Below, one piece after another: positions 1 to 7,149 of a stretch of DNA of 45,262 bases. The notes below the pieces were generated by a model. The model worked only from the letters and a program-made list of their open reading frames with translations. It ran no database searches and was not told the DNA's origin. Position 1 is the first letter of the stretch. The number at the start of each line of letters is the position of its first letter. A program made the translations under genes and the position numbers. This DNA is from Streptomyces sp. SPB074 (GTDB lineage: Bacteria > Actinomycetota > Actinomycetes > Streptomycetales > Streptomycetaceae), in NCBI RefSeq assembly GCF_000154905.1, contig NZ_GG770539.1:3304154-3349415 (forward strand). The letters run 5' to 3'.

Positions 1-619
1 GGGCGTCCGCGACGGCACGCCGGGCGTCCCGCAGCCCCGTACGGCGCTCTCCGCGCGTACCTCCGTCCGCTCGCTCGGCGGCACGGAGGGCCTTCACCTG
101 CCGCAACCGCCCCCCGCCGCCCGTCACGGAGCGAGAGGAACCCGTGCCGGGGGACCTCAACGACTTCGCGCCCGCCGTCGAGGCGCCTCCGCCCTGCGCG
201 CGGCGCTGAGTGGGCACGCGCGAGCCCCCGCCACGCCCGGAGGACGTGGACGGGTTGCGGGAACCGAGCGCGGGACGGGCGCTGTTGGTGCGCGCGGCCT
301 GGCTGGCGGTGCGGGCCGCGGTGCGGCGCGCGGCCCGGCGGGTGCCGGGCTTCGCGCGGAAGGCGGCACGGGAGGCCGCGACGCCGAGGGCGGCAAGGCC
401 GCTGGCCGCCACGGCCAGGCCGACCGGGCCGCCGGCGATGCTCGCCGCCGCGACGGTACTCACGACGGTGTTCGCGCCGGAGAAGGCGAGCGGCACCACG
501 GGCCAGCCGCCCGGCGTGTGCTCCTCGGCGGACCCCGCCGCCGGGATCGGGGTAGGGGTGGCCTTTTCGGAAGGGGGCGCCACCTCGGAGACTTTCGGGG
601 GCGCCACGGTGTCCGTCAT
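1..619 (-). CDS. Hypothetical protein with one hydrophobic segment (3' end missing)
   Basis: The frame is open from an ATG at 619 to the window edge, about 206 residues so far with no stop. AAGGAG lies 10 bases before the ATG. Residues 1-45 are Pro/Ala/Glu-rich. A hydrophobic, Ala/Gly/Val-rich stretch at about 52-80 (VSTVAAASIAGGPVGLAVAA...) could span the membrane once or twice. It is followed by a strongly basic, Arg-rich region. The gene is the last visible member of the leftward operon of element 1, after the GGDEF and Cys-rich genes. Its position and composition suit a plasmid-spread (Spd)-type membrane protein, but I recognise no named family. An internal overlapping plus-strand frame (210-818) is its shadow. 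Confidence 0.6.
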   Translation of the reverse strand, partial: MTDTVAPPKVSEVAPPSEKATPTPIPAAGSAEEHTPGGWPVVPLAFSGANTVVSTVAAASIAGGPVGLAVAASGLAALGVAASRAAFRAKPGTRRAARRTAARTASQAARTNSARPALGSRNPSTSSGRGGGSRVPTQRRAQGGGASTAGAKSLRSPGTGSSRSVTGGGGRLRQVKALRAAERADGGTRGERRTGLRDARRAVADA

Positions 620-696
620 GATGACTGCACTCCTTGGGAGTAGGCCCGGCCACGGTGCTGTGAGAGGTTGCGTGGCCGGGCTGCCTTGCGTGCGGG

Positions 697-1025
697 TCAG
701 AGTTCGAAGAGGCCGTCCTGTTCCGGCACGGCGGAGGTGGCGGTCTTGCTCTGGGCGCGGCGGGCGTGGTCGCAGCAGTCCGGGCACCAGGCCCGCAGCT
801 CCTCGGCGGAGAGCGTGACCGCGACACGAGCGGGGGTGAGGAGGTCGGCGGGGGCGGCGACGAGGCGGACGCGGCGACCGTGCTTGCTGGTCCAGCCGTC
901 GTGCTCGGCCTCGCACCGCCCCTCACCCTTCTTGTGCGGGCCTGGTGCCCGGTGCACCAGCACCGGAAATCGTGCGCGGTGAGGACGGCACGATGGAGGG
1001 CCGAAGCGGCGAGGGGCGTACTCAT
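697..1025 (-). pseudogene. Cys-rich small protein, frameshifted
   Basis: The ATG at 1025 overlaps the GGDEF gene's TGA by four bases (ATGA), the same coupling used throughout this operon. The first frame gives MSTPLAASALHRAVLTAHDF then RCWCTG. The continuation that looks like protein (KKGEGRCEAEHDGWTSKHG..., then RAWCPDCCDH...) is in the next frame and ends with a TGA at 697. The distance from ATG to stop is 329 bases, one short of 330, so a single-base deletion near 920-945 explains the break. The cysteine pairs (CWC, WCPDCC) plus EHD and SKHG suggest a small zinc-binding protein of about 109 residues. It could be a real pseudogene, a sequencing error or a recoding site. Confidence 0.65.
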
Positions 1026-1642
1026 GCCGCCACCCCCGCACGGCGTCCGCCCCGCCGGGCAGTGAGCCCGTGCCACAGGCGGCGGCCGAGCGGAGCGCGT
1101 ACGGGCCCGTGCGCGGCGCGCTTGGCCTCGTACATCGCTTCGTCCGCGCGTTCCAGCAGCGAGGAGAGGTCCCCACCGGGGTGGTCGGCGGCCCGGACCC
1201 AGCCGAGCGAAACCGTCGTGGCGACCTCGGCCGGCTGCCCCTCGGCGGGCCGTGCGAGGACACCGTGGAGCAGGGCGAGGAGGTCAGCGGCGGTGCCGTC
1301 CCTGTCGAGCAGGACGGCGGCGAACTCGTCCCCGCCCAAGCGTCCGCACACCCCGTCCGCGCCGGTGGCGTGGTCGAGACGGCGGGCCACGGAGGCGAGG
1401 AGCGCGTCGCCGACGGCGTGGCCGTGGGTGTCGTTGATCCGCTTGAAGTGGTCGATGTCCGCGAGGACGACGACGGCCCGCCTGTCGCGCAGCAGACGGC
1501 GGGCGCGGCGGGTGAAGGCGTCGCGCGTCCACAGCCCGGTGAGCGGGTCACGGCGGGCGCGGGTGAGGCCCCGGCTCAGCACCGTCACGTGGGCGGCCCA
1601 CCCGGCGAGCGGCACGAGGCCGAGGAGGTCGAGAGCGCTCAT
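1022..1642 (-). CDS. GGDEF-domain protein (putative diguanylate cyclase)
   Basis: A 206-residue protein started at the ATG that overlaps the upstream stop (ATGA at 1639-1642). A short N-terminal hydrophobic segment (about residues 4-22) is followed directly by a single GGDEF domain from RDPLTGLWTRDAF to the C-terminus. The signature RLGGDEF is intact at 101-107. The metal-site Asp of ADIDHFKRIND (D62) and the late LLERADEAMYEAKR helix are also present, so the catalytic residues for making cyclic di-GMP from two GTP appear complete. No EAL domain or sensor domain is attached. It sits inside the element's leftward operon between the DUF2637 gene and the Cys-rich gene. The family assignment is firm. 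Its role in the element (timing of transfer, development) is inference. Confidence 0.9.
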   Translation of the reverse strand: MSALDLLGLVPLAGWAAHVTVLSRGLTRARRDPLTGLWTRDAFTRRARRLLRDRRAVVVLADIDHFKRINDTHGHAVGDALLASVARRLDHATGADGVCGRLGGDEFAAVLLDRDGTAADLLALLHGVLARPAEGQPAEVATTVSLGWVRAADHPGGDLSSLLERADEAMYEAKRAAHGPVRAPLGRRLWHGLTARRGGRRAGVAA

Positions 1643-2679
1643 GCGGGCACCGCCTTGTTGTCGCGGTGCTCGGCGTAGCGGCTGGAGACCCAGCCCACCG
1701 ACCACCCGCACGCGGCCACGGCCTCACGAATGGACAGGCCGGTCTCGAAGGCGAGCGCCACCACGCGGCGGGCCTCGTCCTCGCCGAGCTTCTCGGAGAC
1801 CGGGGCGGCGTCGAGGAGGGCAGCGCGTTCACGCTCACGGCGCATGTGTTCACGGCGCTCGTCCTCCTGCTCACGAAGCGCCTTCTCGCGGCGCTCGCGC
1901 TCGGCCTTCTCGCGGGCCTCGCGGGCGGCCTGTTCACGGGCGCGTTCCTGGTGTTCACGCTCGCGTTCACGGCGTTCACGCTCGGCCCGCTCACCCGCCG
2001 TCCGCTCCGCCTCTCGGCGGGCTTCCTCGGCCGCTCGGCGCTCCTCCCGCTCGGCCTGTTCACGGGCTAGGGCGGCTTCATGCTCGCGCTGTTCACGGGC
2101 GAGCTGAGCCGCGTGCTCGCGCTCTTCGCGGCGGCGGCGCTCCTCGCGCTCCTCCCGCGCCTCACCCTCACGAGCACGCCGCTCAGCGTCCTCACGAGAG
2201 CGCTGCGCGGCCCGCTCGCGCTCCGCCGTCTGGCGCTTGTCCAGGTCGTCCAGGGCGCGGGTAATGGCCCGCCGGTAGGCAAGACCGGTCTCCGCGGTGA
2301 CGATGAGCAGCAGCGGCGCGACCGCGTGCACGGCCACTCCCACCAGGTCTTTCGCCAGCGCGGAAGCCGTCGTGTTCAGCGCCAGGGTCATCGCGCCGGT
2401 CATCCACCGCAGCACCACCGGCCACCGCCCGCCCTGTCCGCCCAAGCGGGCGAGGACGGAATCGAGGCGGACGACGATGACGACAGCGGCGTCCACCACG
2501 AGGGGCAGGATCGGAGCCGTCCACCGCCACGACGGGGCCGTGTGGTCCGCCATCAACGGCGTGACCGTGAGAACCGAGTAGAGCATCGCGCCGGACACGA
2601 TCAGCCACGTCCCGACCGACAACGCACGCTCGGCCGAACGCACGTGAACACCCCGCGCGGAGGCGTGGACACTGTCCAT
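1639..2679 (-). CDS. DUF2637-like membrane protein with long coiled coil
   Basis: A 346-residue protein. The ATG at 2679 overlaps the upstream TGA by one base (TGATG). Residues 18-130 hold about four hydrophobic helices (WLIVSGAMLYSVLTVTPL, APILPLVVDAAVVIVV, a helix near 95-110, VHAVAPLLLIVTAETG), the layout of DUF2637 proteins found on Streptomyces plasmids and integrative elements. Residues 140-290 are an almost pure Glu/Arg/Ala heptad region, a long charged coiled coil, and its repetitive DNA produces the long false plus-strand frames here. The last 55 residues contain a helix-turn-helix-like stretch (GLSIREAVAACGWSVGWVSS). The arrangement of membrane anchor, stalk and DNA-binding tail suits a role in plasmid spread between hyphal compartments, which is inference. 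Confidence 0.82.
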   Translation of the reverse strand: MDSVHASARGVHVRSAERALSVGTWLIVSGAMLYSVLTVTPLMADHTAPSWRWTAPILPLVVDAAVVIVVRLDSVLARLGGQGGRWPVVLRWMTGAMTLALNTTASALAKDLVGVAVHAVAPLLLIVTAETGLAYRRAITRALDDLDKRQTAERERAAQRSREDAERRAREGEAREEREERRRREEREHAAQLAREQREHEAALAREQAEREERRAAEEARREAERTAGERAERERREREREHQERAREQAAREAREKAERERREKALREQEDERREHMRRERERAALLDAAPVSEKLGEDEARRVVALAFETGLSIREAVAACGWSVGWVSSRYAEHRDNKAVPA

Positions 2680-3005
2680 CACGCGGCCCTCCCGGCGAGT
2701 TCCTCCCGGACGGGCAGGGCGAGGTACCCGATCAGCTCGACGGTCGCACCGGCATACGCCGTGCACACCGTGAGCGCCCCGCCGTCCACCCCCCACCGCC
2801 GCAGTACGACCGTGGCCGGGTCCGCGTCCAGAGCCTCACGCCATGCCTCGAAGTCGGCGGCGTCGTCGTGGAAGTCAAGCCGCAAGCGGTCCGGGTAGAT
2901 GGGGCTCACGCTCGCCGTGGGCGCGGGAAGCTCCGGGTGGTCGAGCACCAGCAGTCGCAGCGCGGTCAGCGCCGCGCCCAAGTCCTCCAGACGGATGCCA
3001 CTCAC
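2679..3005 (-). CDS. Hypothetical protein, 108 residues
   Basis: I chose the GTG at 3005 because it forms a GTGA overlap with the stop of the preceding gene. The next gene begins on this gene's own stop (TGATG at 2677-2681). The predicted protein is acidic and soluble, with the segments IRLEDLGAALTALRLLV and LRLDFHDDAADFEAWREALD and a TVELIGYLA strand. It has no membrane segment and no Cys motif. I do not recognise the family. Coupling on both sides and codon use support a real gene of the element's leftward operon. Confidence 0.72.
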   Translation of the reverse strand: MSGIRLEDLGAALTALRLLVLDHPELPAPTASVSPIYPDRLRLDFHDDAADFEAWREALDADPATVVLRRWGVDGGALTVCTAYAGATVELIGYLALPVREELAGRAA

Positions 3006-3268
3006 GCCGCACCGCCCGCCCACCGCCCGAAGGCGACGTTCGCCAGAACGGCCCGCTCCCGCAGCACCCGCCGCCGGGCCCGCCGCAGCCGGGCCGCGTC
3101 CAGCTCGGACAGCGGGCGGTCGAGCGTGAGGATCTGCGCGTCGAGGAGGTCAACGTCCGCGAGGATCGCGGGCAGTTCCTCCTCGATCGCCGCCAGCTCG
3201 GCGGCGGTCGGCTCCAGCCAGTCAGCGAACGCCGTAACGGCGTCCTGAACAGTAACGATGTGATCCAT
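3002..3268 (-). CDS. Hypothetical helical protein, 88 residues
   Basis: The ATG at 3268 is preceded by GGGAG at a suitable distance; more upstream starts in the frame lack a ribosome site. The sequence is nearly all helix (AAELAAIEEELPAILADVDL, then ARLRRARRRVLRERAVLANV), with an acidic first half and a basic second half. It is the first member of the tightly overlapping leftward run and ends in the GTGA overlap with the next gene. No family is recognised. A small DNA- or membrane-associated accessory protein of the element is possible, but nothing in the sequence decides it. Confidence 0.72.
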   Translation of the reverse strand: MDHIVTVQDAVTAFADWLEPTAAELAAIEEELPAILADVDLLDAQILTLDRPLSELDAARLRRARRRVLRERAVLANVAFGRWAGGAA

Positions 3269-3307
3269 GGGTCGTGATCTCCCTGGTAGGTGGCAACGGC
3301 CCGAACA

Positions 3308-3337
3308 GAGCCCCCGGAGGTGCAACTCCGGGGGCTC
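3308..3337. terminator. Hairpin between the 3336-3602 gene and the leftward operon
   Basis: A perfect 12-bp stem, GAGCCCCCGGAG paired with CTCCGGGGGCTC, around a six-base loop (3320-3325). It overlaps the stop codon of the small gene that ends at 3336 and lies 40 bases before the next leftward gene. It has no T tract, as is usual for Streptomyces terminators. It may end or attenuate transcription entering the operon. Confidence 0.7.
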
Positions 3338-3602
3338 ACGCCGTTGGGGGTCGGAACTCCGGCTCCCTGCGCTCCTCCTCGTACCGCCACGCGGACAGGA
3401 CGAGGAGGAGAGGCAGCCGGCCGCCGCGACCGGAACGCTGTGAGTGCGGCGGGATGACGCGAAGGGCGCTACCGCTCGTACCGGTCCAGTACGAGCGACG
3501 CCCGAGGCAATCGACGCGGTGGGTACATCCGGCCCCCTTGGGGAGCCGGGACGGGGAAGGTGGTGCGGTCTCTTCGGGAGCGCGCTCCCGTTTCAGGCAC
3601 AT
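3336..3602 (-). CDS. Hypothetical small protein, 88 residues
   Basis: The ATG at 3602 has AAAGG about ten bases upstream. Third codon positions are largely G/C and the stop is embedded in the hairpin at 3308-3337, both of which favour a real gene. The product is basic, with a CTHRVDC cysteine pair in the middle and a hydrophobic LPLLLVLSAW segment near the C-terminus. It is the first candidate gene downstream (leftward) of the twin operator at 3741-3776. No family is recognised. The opposite strand also has an open frame here, so the call is moderate. Confidence 0.45.
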   Translation of the reverse strand: MCLKRERAPEETAPPSPSRLPKGAGCTHRVDCLGRRSYWTGTSGSALRVIPPHSQRSGRGGRLPLLLVLSAWRYEEERREPEFRPPTA

Positions 3603-3740
3603 GAGACGTGACCTTTCGGTCTCAGCCCTCGGGTGAATGCAAAGGACCCCGGCGCCCTCGGCCCGCTCTGTCCCGGGCCCCTTGGCGAACCGCAGAGCAG
3701 TCCGCCCCGCACCAGAGAGACCGGTCAATGACCCGCCATC

Positions 3741-3776
3741 TGGTGCGCACCAATAGATTGCATCTGGTGCGCACCA
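3741..3776. promoter_or_regulatory. Twin palindromic operators TGGTGCGCACCA
   Basis: Two exact copies of the perfect 12-bp palindrome TGGTGCGCACCA lie at 3741-3752 and 3765-3776, each preceded by CATC, with centres 24 bp apart. Between them is TAGATT (3754-3759), a plausible -10 hexamer for the rightward direction. A near-identical site (TGGTGCACACCA, 5882-5893) lies just before the GntR-Nudix gene. GntR-family repressors bind short palindromes in their own promoters, so these are likely its operators, controlling the leftward operon, the XRE gene or both. Confidence 0.7.
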
Positions 3777-3871
3777 GAGTCAAGCGGATCGGCCGGAGAG
3801 TCCGGCCCAGCTTCGCTTGGTGCCCTTCCAGGAGACCTGCGGGGGCGGGGGTTCCGGAAGATTGGATCGGT

Positions 3872-3925
3872 TAACAACCGGCCTGTTAGGGGCTGTTGAC
3901 CTGCGAGGTTGTGCGCCATGCTGTT
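3872..3925 (+). promoter_or_regulatory. Promoter region of the XRE gene, with inverted repeat
   Basis: An inverted repeat TAACA-N7-TGTTA (3872-3888) is followed by TTGACC (3897-3902), a reasonable -35 hexamer for the XRE gene that starts at 3963. The -10 region is not convincing (TGCTGT or TTTAGT near 3920-3925). The repeat is a candidate autoregulatory site. This is a weak, sequence-only call. Confidence 0.35.
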
Positions 3926-3962
3926 TAGTGAAGACTCGGACGGCAGGCTCGGAGGTGAGGGC

Positions 3963-5090
3963 ATGAGCGCTGGGCTTCGTACCGCGCGCACGGCTCGCGG
4001 CTGGTCGCAGGAACGGCTCGTGCGTGAAATCGAGCGGTACGCCAGACAGCACCTCGTGGACGTGGCTTCGATGCCGAGCCTTCGGGTCTACGTCTCCGAG
4101 TGGGAGAACGGGAAGCGCGCCATCTCGGATCGGTACGCGGCGATCTTGCGGCCCCTCCTCGGTGCTACAGACGCAGAGTTGCGGGGAGCGCCCGCCATGG
4201 CGCCGCCATCCGCAGACGGGTACGACGATCTGTTGAACCGGATCGATGCCGCCGCGAGCGTGGGCGGCTCGATGGTGGAGACGTTCAACGCTCAGACCGA
4301 GCTATTCAGGTCGATGGACCGCCAGATGGGCGCTTCCGGCCTCGTAGACCAGATGACAGGGCATCTTTCGGCGCTGCAAGAGGCGTTGAGCTTCGCGGTC
4401 CTTCCGAGTGCGCGTCGGCCCGTAGCTCTGGCGCTCGCTGGCGCGTCAACCCTCGCCGCGTGGCAGGCCATTGACGCAGGAGCCATCGAGCGGGCGTGGC
4501 GCCACTACGAGACGGCCAAGCACGCGGCGAGGGACGCCGAGGAGCCCATGTACCTGGCGCACGCCATGGGCGAGCAGGCGTACGTACTGTGCGAAGCAGG
4601 GCGACCCGCCCTCGCCGCCGAGTTGGTGCAGGACGCCAGGCGGACGGCGGGCGAGGCCGCGTCCCCGCGTCTGCGGGCATGGCTGTACGCCGCCGAGGCG
4701 GAGATGCACGCGTACGCCGGGCAAGGCGACGCCTGCAAAAGGGCGTTCGACGCGGCCTTGCGCCTTATCCCGGAGGGAACCGACGCGCGGGACCCCGACA
4801 TGGTGAGCATCTTCTTGAACGGCGCGCATCTCACCCGCTGGCACGGCAACGTGCTCGCGCTCCTCGGCGAGGACGACGCCGTATCGAGCCTCTACGCGGC
4901 CTTGAAGGTCATGGACCCGAGCTTCGTCCGCGCGCGGGCCGGACTCCTCGCGGACCTGGCCCACGCGCACATCGTGCGGGGCGACTACGAGGAGGCGCGC
5001 CCCCACCTGCGCGAGGCGCGCCTCCTCGCGAGCCGTACGGGCTCCGCCCGCCAGCGCCGCCGAATCGAGAAGCTCACCGAGAGGACGTGA
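3963..5090 (+). CDS. XRE-family regulator with TPR-like C-terminus
   Basis: A 375-residue protein. The ATG at 3963 has GGAGGTGAG placed well upstream; an earlier in-frame ATG (3909) lacks one. Residues 3-75 form an HTH of the XRE type (LRTARTARGWSQERLVREIE..., then YVSEWENGKRAISDRYAAIL). Residues 180-375 are repeating helix pairs with TPR-like character (AWRHYETAKHAARDAEEP, MGEQAYVLCEAGRPALAAEL, GDYEEARPHLREARLLA). This layout is common among Streptomyces regulators that may sense a peptide or partner protein. The gene points away from the leftward operon. Its last 17 bases overlap the end of the convergent GntR-Nudix gene, so antisense interference between the two regulators is possible. Confidence 0.85.
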   Translation: MSAGLRTARTARGWSQERLVREIERYARQHLVDVASMPSLRVYVSEWENGKRAISDRYAAILRPLLGATDAELRGAPAMAPPSADGYDDLLNRIDAAASVGGSMVETFNAQTELFRSMDRQMGASGLVDQMTGHLSALQEALSFAVLPSARRPVALALAGASTLAAWQAIDAGAIERAWRHYETAKHAARDAEEPMYLAHAMGEQAYVLCEAGRPALAAELVQDARRTAGEAASPRLRAWLYAAEAEMHAYAGQGDACKRAFDAALRLIPEGTDARDPDMVSIFLNGAHLTRWHGNVLALLGEDDAVSSLYAALKVMDPSFVRARAGLLADLAHAHIVRGDYEEARPHLREARLLASRTGSARQRRRIEKLTERT

Positions 5091-5856
5091 GTCCGGGCCG
5101 GTTCGCGAGCACGTGCAGCAGGGCGACGAGCGTGCCCGCGCCCATAAGGTCGCCGCGCGCCATGAGGCCCGGCACGTCGCTCAGCGGCACCCACTCGATG
5201 TGCCCAGCCTCCTCGGCGTCGGTCGGTTCCCCGACGCGCTCGGCCCCGCGCGCGAGGAAGACCTCATGCGGCGAGTCCACCATGCCGACCATGGGCTGAA
5301 AGGTGACGACGTGCTCCAGGTCGCGCGGGCGCCACCCGGTCTCTTCCAGCACTTCCCGGGCGGCAGCCTCGGCGGCGGTCTCGCCCTCGTCCACGATCCC
5401 GCCGGGCAGCTCCCAGCCGAAGCGCTGCGGTACGAAGCGGTACCGCCACATCATCAACACGCGGTCCCGGTCGTCCAGGACGGCGGTCACGGCAACGTGC
5501 TGGAGCCGCACGACGTGATGTTCGAACCGCTCGACGCCGGGCGGCTCGACGTCCCAGAGCTGGAGCTTGACCCACTCGTTGTCGTAGACGTCGCGCTCAC
5601 CGTGGATACGCCACGGCTCGACGTCATGCGGCTGCTCGACGCTCACGGCGCCGGGCGCGCGGTATGAGCTGCGCCCGTACACCTCAAGCGCACCCTCGGA
5701 GACAAGCCGCGCGAGCACCTGCCGCAGCGCGGTGCGCCCGATCCCCAGTTCCTCGCTCAGCTTCCGTTCCGAGGGCAGCTTGTCGCCAGCGCCGTACTCG
5801 CCACCCGACAGACGCCCCCGCAGCGTCTCGTAGACCTTGCTCGTCTTGGGTCCCAT
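5074..5856 (-). CDS. GntR repressor fused to a Nudix hydrolase domain
   Basis: A 260-residue protein if started at the ATG at 5856; an in-frame ATG at 5913 with GGAGG close upstream is the alternative. I prefer 5856 because the palindromic operator (5882-5893) then lies in the promoter rather than in coding sequence. Residues 4-65 are a GntR winged helix (SKVYETLRGRLSGGEY, GDKLPSERKLSEELGIGRTALRQVLARLVSEGAL). Residues 118-250 are a Nudix fold with a complete box at 153-174 (GGIVDEGETAAEAAAREVLEE, then TGW). In pSAM2 the GntR repressor KorSA and the Nudix immunity factor Pif are separate proteins; here both domains are on one chain. Repression of transfer is therefore the likely role, and exclusion or a ligand-sensing use of the Nudix domain is inference. 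Confidence 0.88.
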   Translation of the reverse strand: MGPKTSKVYETLRGRLSGGEYGAGDKLPSERKLSEELGIGRTALRQVLARLVSEGALEVYGRSSYRAPGAVSVEQPHDVEPWRIHGERDVYDNEWVKLQLWDVEPPGVERFEHHVVRLQHVAVTAVLDDRDRVLMMWRYRFVPQRFGWELPGGIVDEGETAAEAAAREVLEETGWRPRDLEHVVTFQPMVGMVDSPHEVFLARGAERVGEPTDAEEAGHIEWVPLSDVPGLMARGDLMGAGTLVALLHVLANRPGLTSSR

Positions 5857-5881
5857 ACGCGGCGCACACTCCGTTCGGCCA

Positions 5882-5893
5882 TGGTGCACACCA
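5882..5893. promoter_or_regulatory. Operator upstream of the GntR-Nudix gene
   Basis: TGGTGCACACCA differs from the twin palindromes at 3741-3776 only at the central dinucleotide and lies 26 bases before the preferred start codon. This is the expected position for autorepression by the GntR-Nudix protein. Confidence 0.6.
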
Positions 5894-5983
5894 GCGTAAC
5901 GGGCCTCGTTCATGCTGCCTCCGGACGTTCGTACTCATGGTTCCTCATGGGCTCGTGGCTGGCAGTCTCGGCGCGGCAACAAC

Positions 5984-6017
5984 CGAGGGCACCCCAGCTG
6001 ACGACGGGGTGCCCTCG
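5984..6017. terminator. Strong bidirectional hairpin
   Basis: A perfect 12-bp stem, CGAGGGCACCCC paired with GGGGTGCCCTCG, around a ten-base loop. It lies 82 bases past the stop of the leftward HNH gene and upstream of the GntR-Nudix gene, and so insulates the two leftward transcription units. Confidence 0.75.
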
Positions 6018-6099
6018 ACGGGACTCGGATCTGTGCCCTTCGATCCTTAGCTCTAGCTGGATTGGGCAGCGGTGGTCACACCGGCAGCTACGAGGCTTG

Positions 6100-7149
6100 T
6101 TACTTGTCCGCGGTCCTCGCGACTGGGCGCTGCCGCGGCAGGCCCTCTTCCTGCATACCAGCCCTATCCAAAACCACCAGTCGCAACTCGGCAGGCGTGG
6201 GCCAGGGCGCACTGCGATGAATCATTCGGTGGCAGTTCGAGCAGATCAGCGCGAGGTCCGCCAGCCTCGTGGTTCCTTCGCCCGCCTCATGGAGCGGCAC
6301 TACGTGGTGGCATTCGATGTAGCCGTCACCACGCTCCCCGTAGAACTTCCCGAAGTCGAAGCCGCACGCCTCGCACGAGAGCGCGCCTCCTTGTTTCAGG
6401 ACTGACGCGATCTTCTTCTTGCGCAGTCCCTTGTTACGTTCGCGGGTGCGGTGGCGCCGGTAGAGGACGCGCCCCTCGGGCGCGCCGACGTCGTCGTCCT
6501 GGTCCTCATCCTCGTTGAGGGGTGCTGGCTGGAGTTCACCGGATCGCAGTCCTGCACGAATCAGCTCAGCAGCCTGCGCCATTTCTGCCGGCCGTTCCAG
6601 GAAGTCCTGCAACACCTCACGGTCCAGCTGTCCGCCATTTGTGGGTTTGCCTTGATAGTCAGGATGAAAGCTGGCGATGTTGTGTGTCTTTAGGGCCGCT
6701 CCGTTGCGGTTTCGGTACTCAGCCGAGCGTTGCTCCGGCGGGTAGGCGCCGAGGAGTTGCAGGAGGTCGGACAGCTCTCCGATCCGTGGATCCGCAGAGG
6801 AGACCCCCCGCCAGCCGTTCCGAGCTACGACATCGCACGCAAGGATCAGCTCGTCACGGGCCCACTTCGGGCTCCGCGGAACCCCGATCTGGAAGCCTTC
6901 ACGCTTAAGCCAGTCCACCGCATGTCCCACCCCGCCGCTGAACTCGTCCCATTTCAGCGTCCTCCCATGGGAATACTTGTGGGCTACCCCGGCGACTGCC
7001 TTCGATTCGTACTCTTTGCCCTCGTGCAAGATGAGAAACTTCCGGGCAGGCTTGAAGCCGTACAGGCTGAGGAACGACTCCGCTCCCAGGTCGTCGTACT
7101 CCTGCAAGGTCTTCAGGATGTCGTCGCGCGAGATGGCCCCTTTTTCCAT
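6100..7149 (-). CDS. HNH endonuclease, McrA-like (type IV restriction candidate)
   Basis: A 349-residue protein from the ATG at 7149. Residues 5-90 (ISRDDILKTLQEYDDLGAES, KEYESKAVAGVAHKYS) resemble the N-terminal head domain of the Streptomyces modification-dependent nuclease ScoMcrA. The middle part (95-200, with KWARDELILACDVVARNGW and EYRNRNG) is of the kind found in many HNH restriction proteins. The C-terminus is an HNH/McrA nuclease with C259-x2-C262, H281-H282, C303-x2-C306 and H311 (metal and catalytic ligands visible). The linker at 211-222 is very acidic. No methyltransferase adjoins it, which fits a type IV enzyme acting on modified DNA. Whether it reads methylated or phosphorothioate DNA cannot be told. 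It has its own promoter (7156-7178) and no ribosome site, so the mRNA is probably leaderless. Confidence 0.85.
   Translation of the reverse strand: MEKGAISRDDILKTLQEYDDLGAESFLSLYGFKPARKFLILHEGKEYESKAVAGVAHKYSHGRTLKWDEFSGGVGHAVDWLKREGFQIGVPRSPKWARDELILACDVVARNGWRGVSSADPRIGELSDLLQLLGAYPPEQRSAEYRNRNGAALKTHNIASFHPDYQGKPTNGGQLDREVLQDFLERPAEMAQAAELIRAGLRSGELQPAPLNEDEDQDDDVGAPEGRVLYRRHRTRERNKGLRKKKIASVLKQGGALSCEACGFDFGKFYGERGDGYIECHHVVPLHEAGEGTTRLADLALICSNCHRMIHRSAPWPTPAELRLVVLDRAGMQEEGLPRQRPVARTADK

Noticed and set aside
210..818. Plus-strand 202-codon gene
   Set aside because: It is the mirror of the open minus-strand gene at 1-619, which has a better start and a coherent hydrophobic segment. The plus product is compositional noise.
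1666..2107. Plus-strand hydrophobic proteins opposite the DUF2637 gene
   Set aside because: The Leu/Ala- or Ser/Arg-rich sequences are the complement of the Glu/Arg coiled-coil codons and have no start signals.
1810..2230. Tandem DNA repeat or CRISPR-like array
   Set aside because: The recurring CTCACGGCG/GTTCACG-like words come from the heptad-repeat coiled coil of the DUF2637 protein. They are irregular in spacing and have no unique spacers. I see no CRISPR array anywhere in the window.
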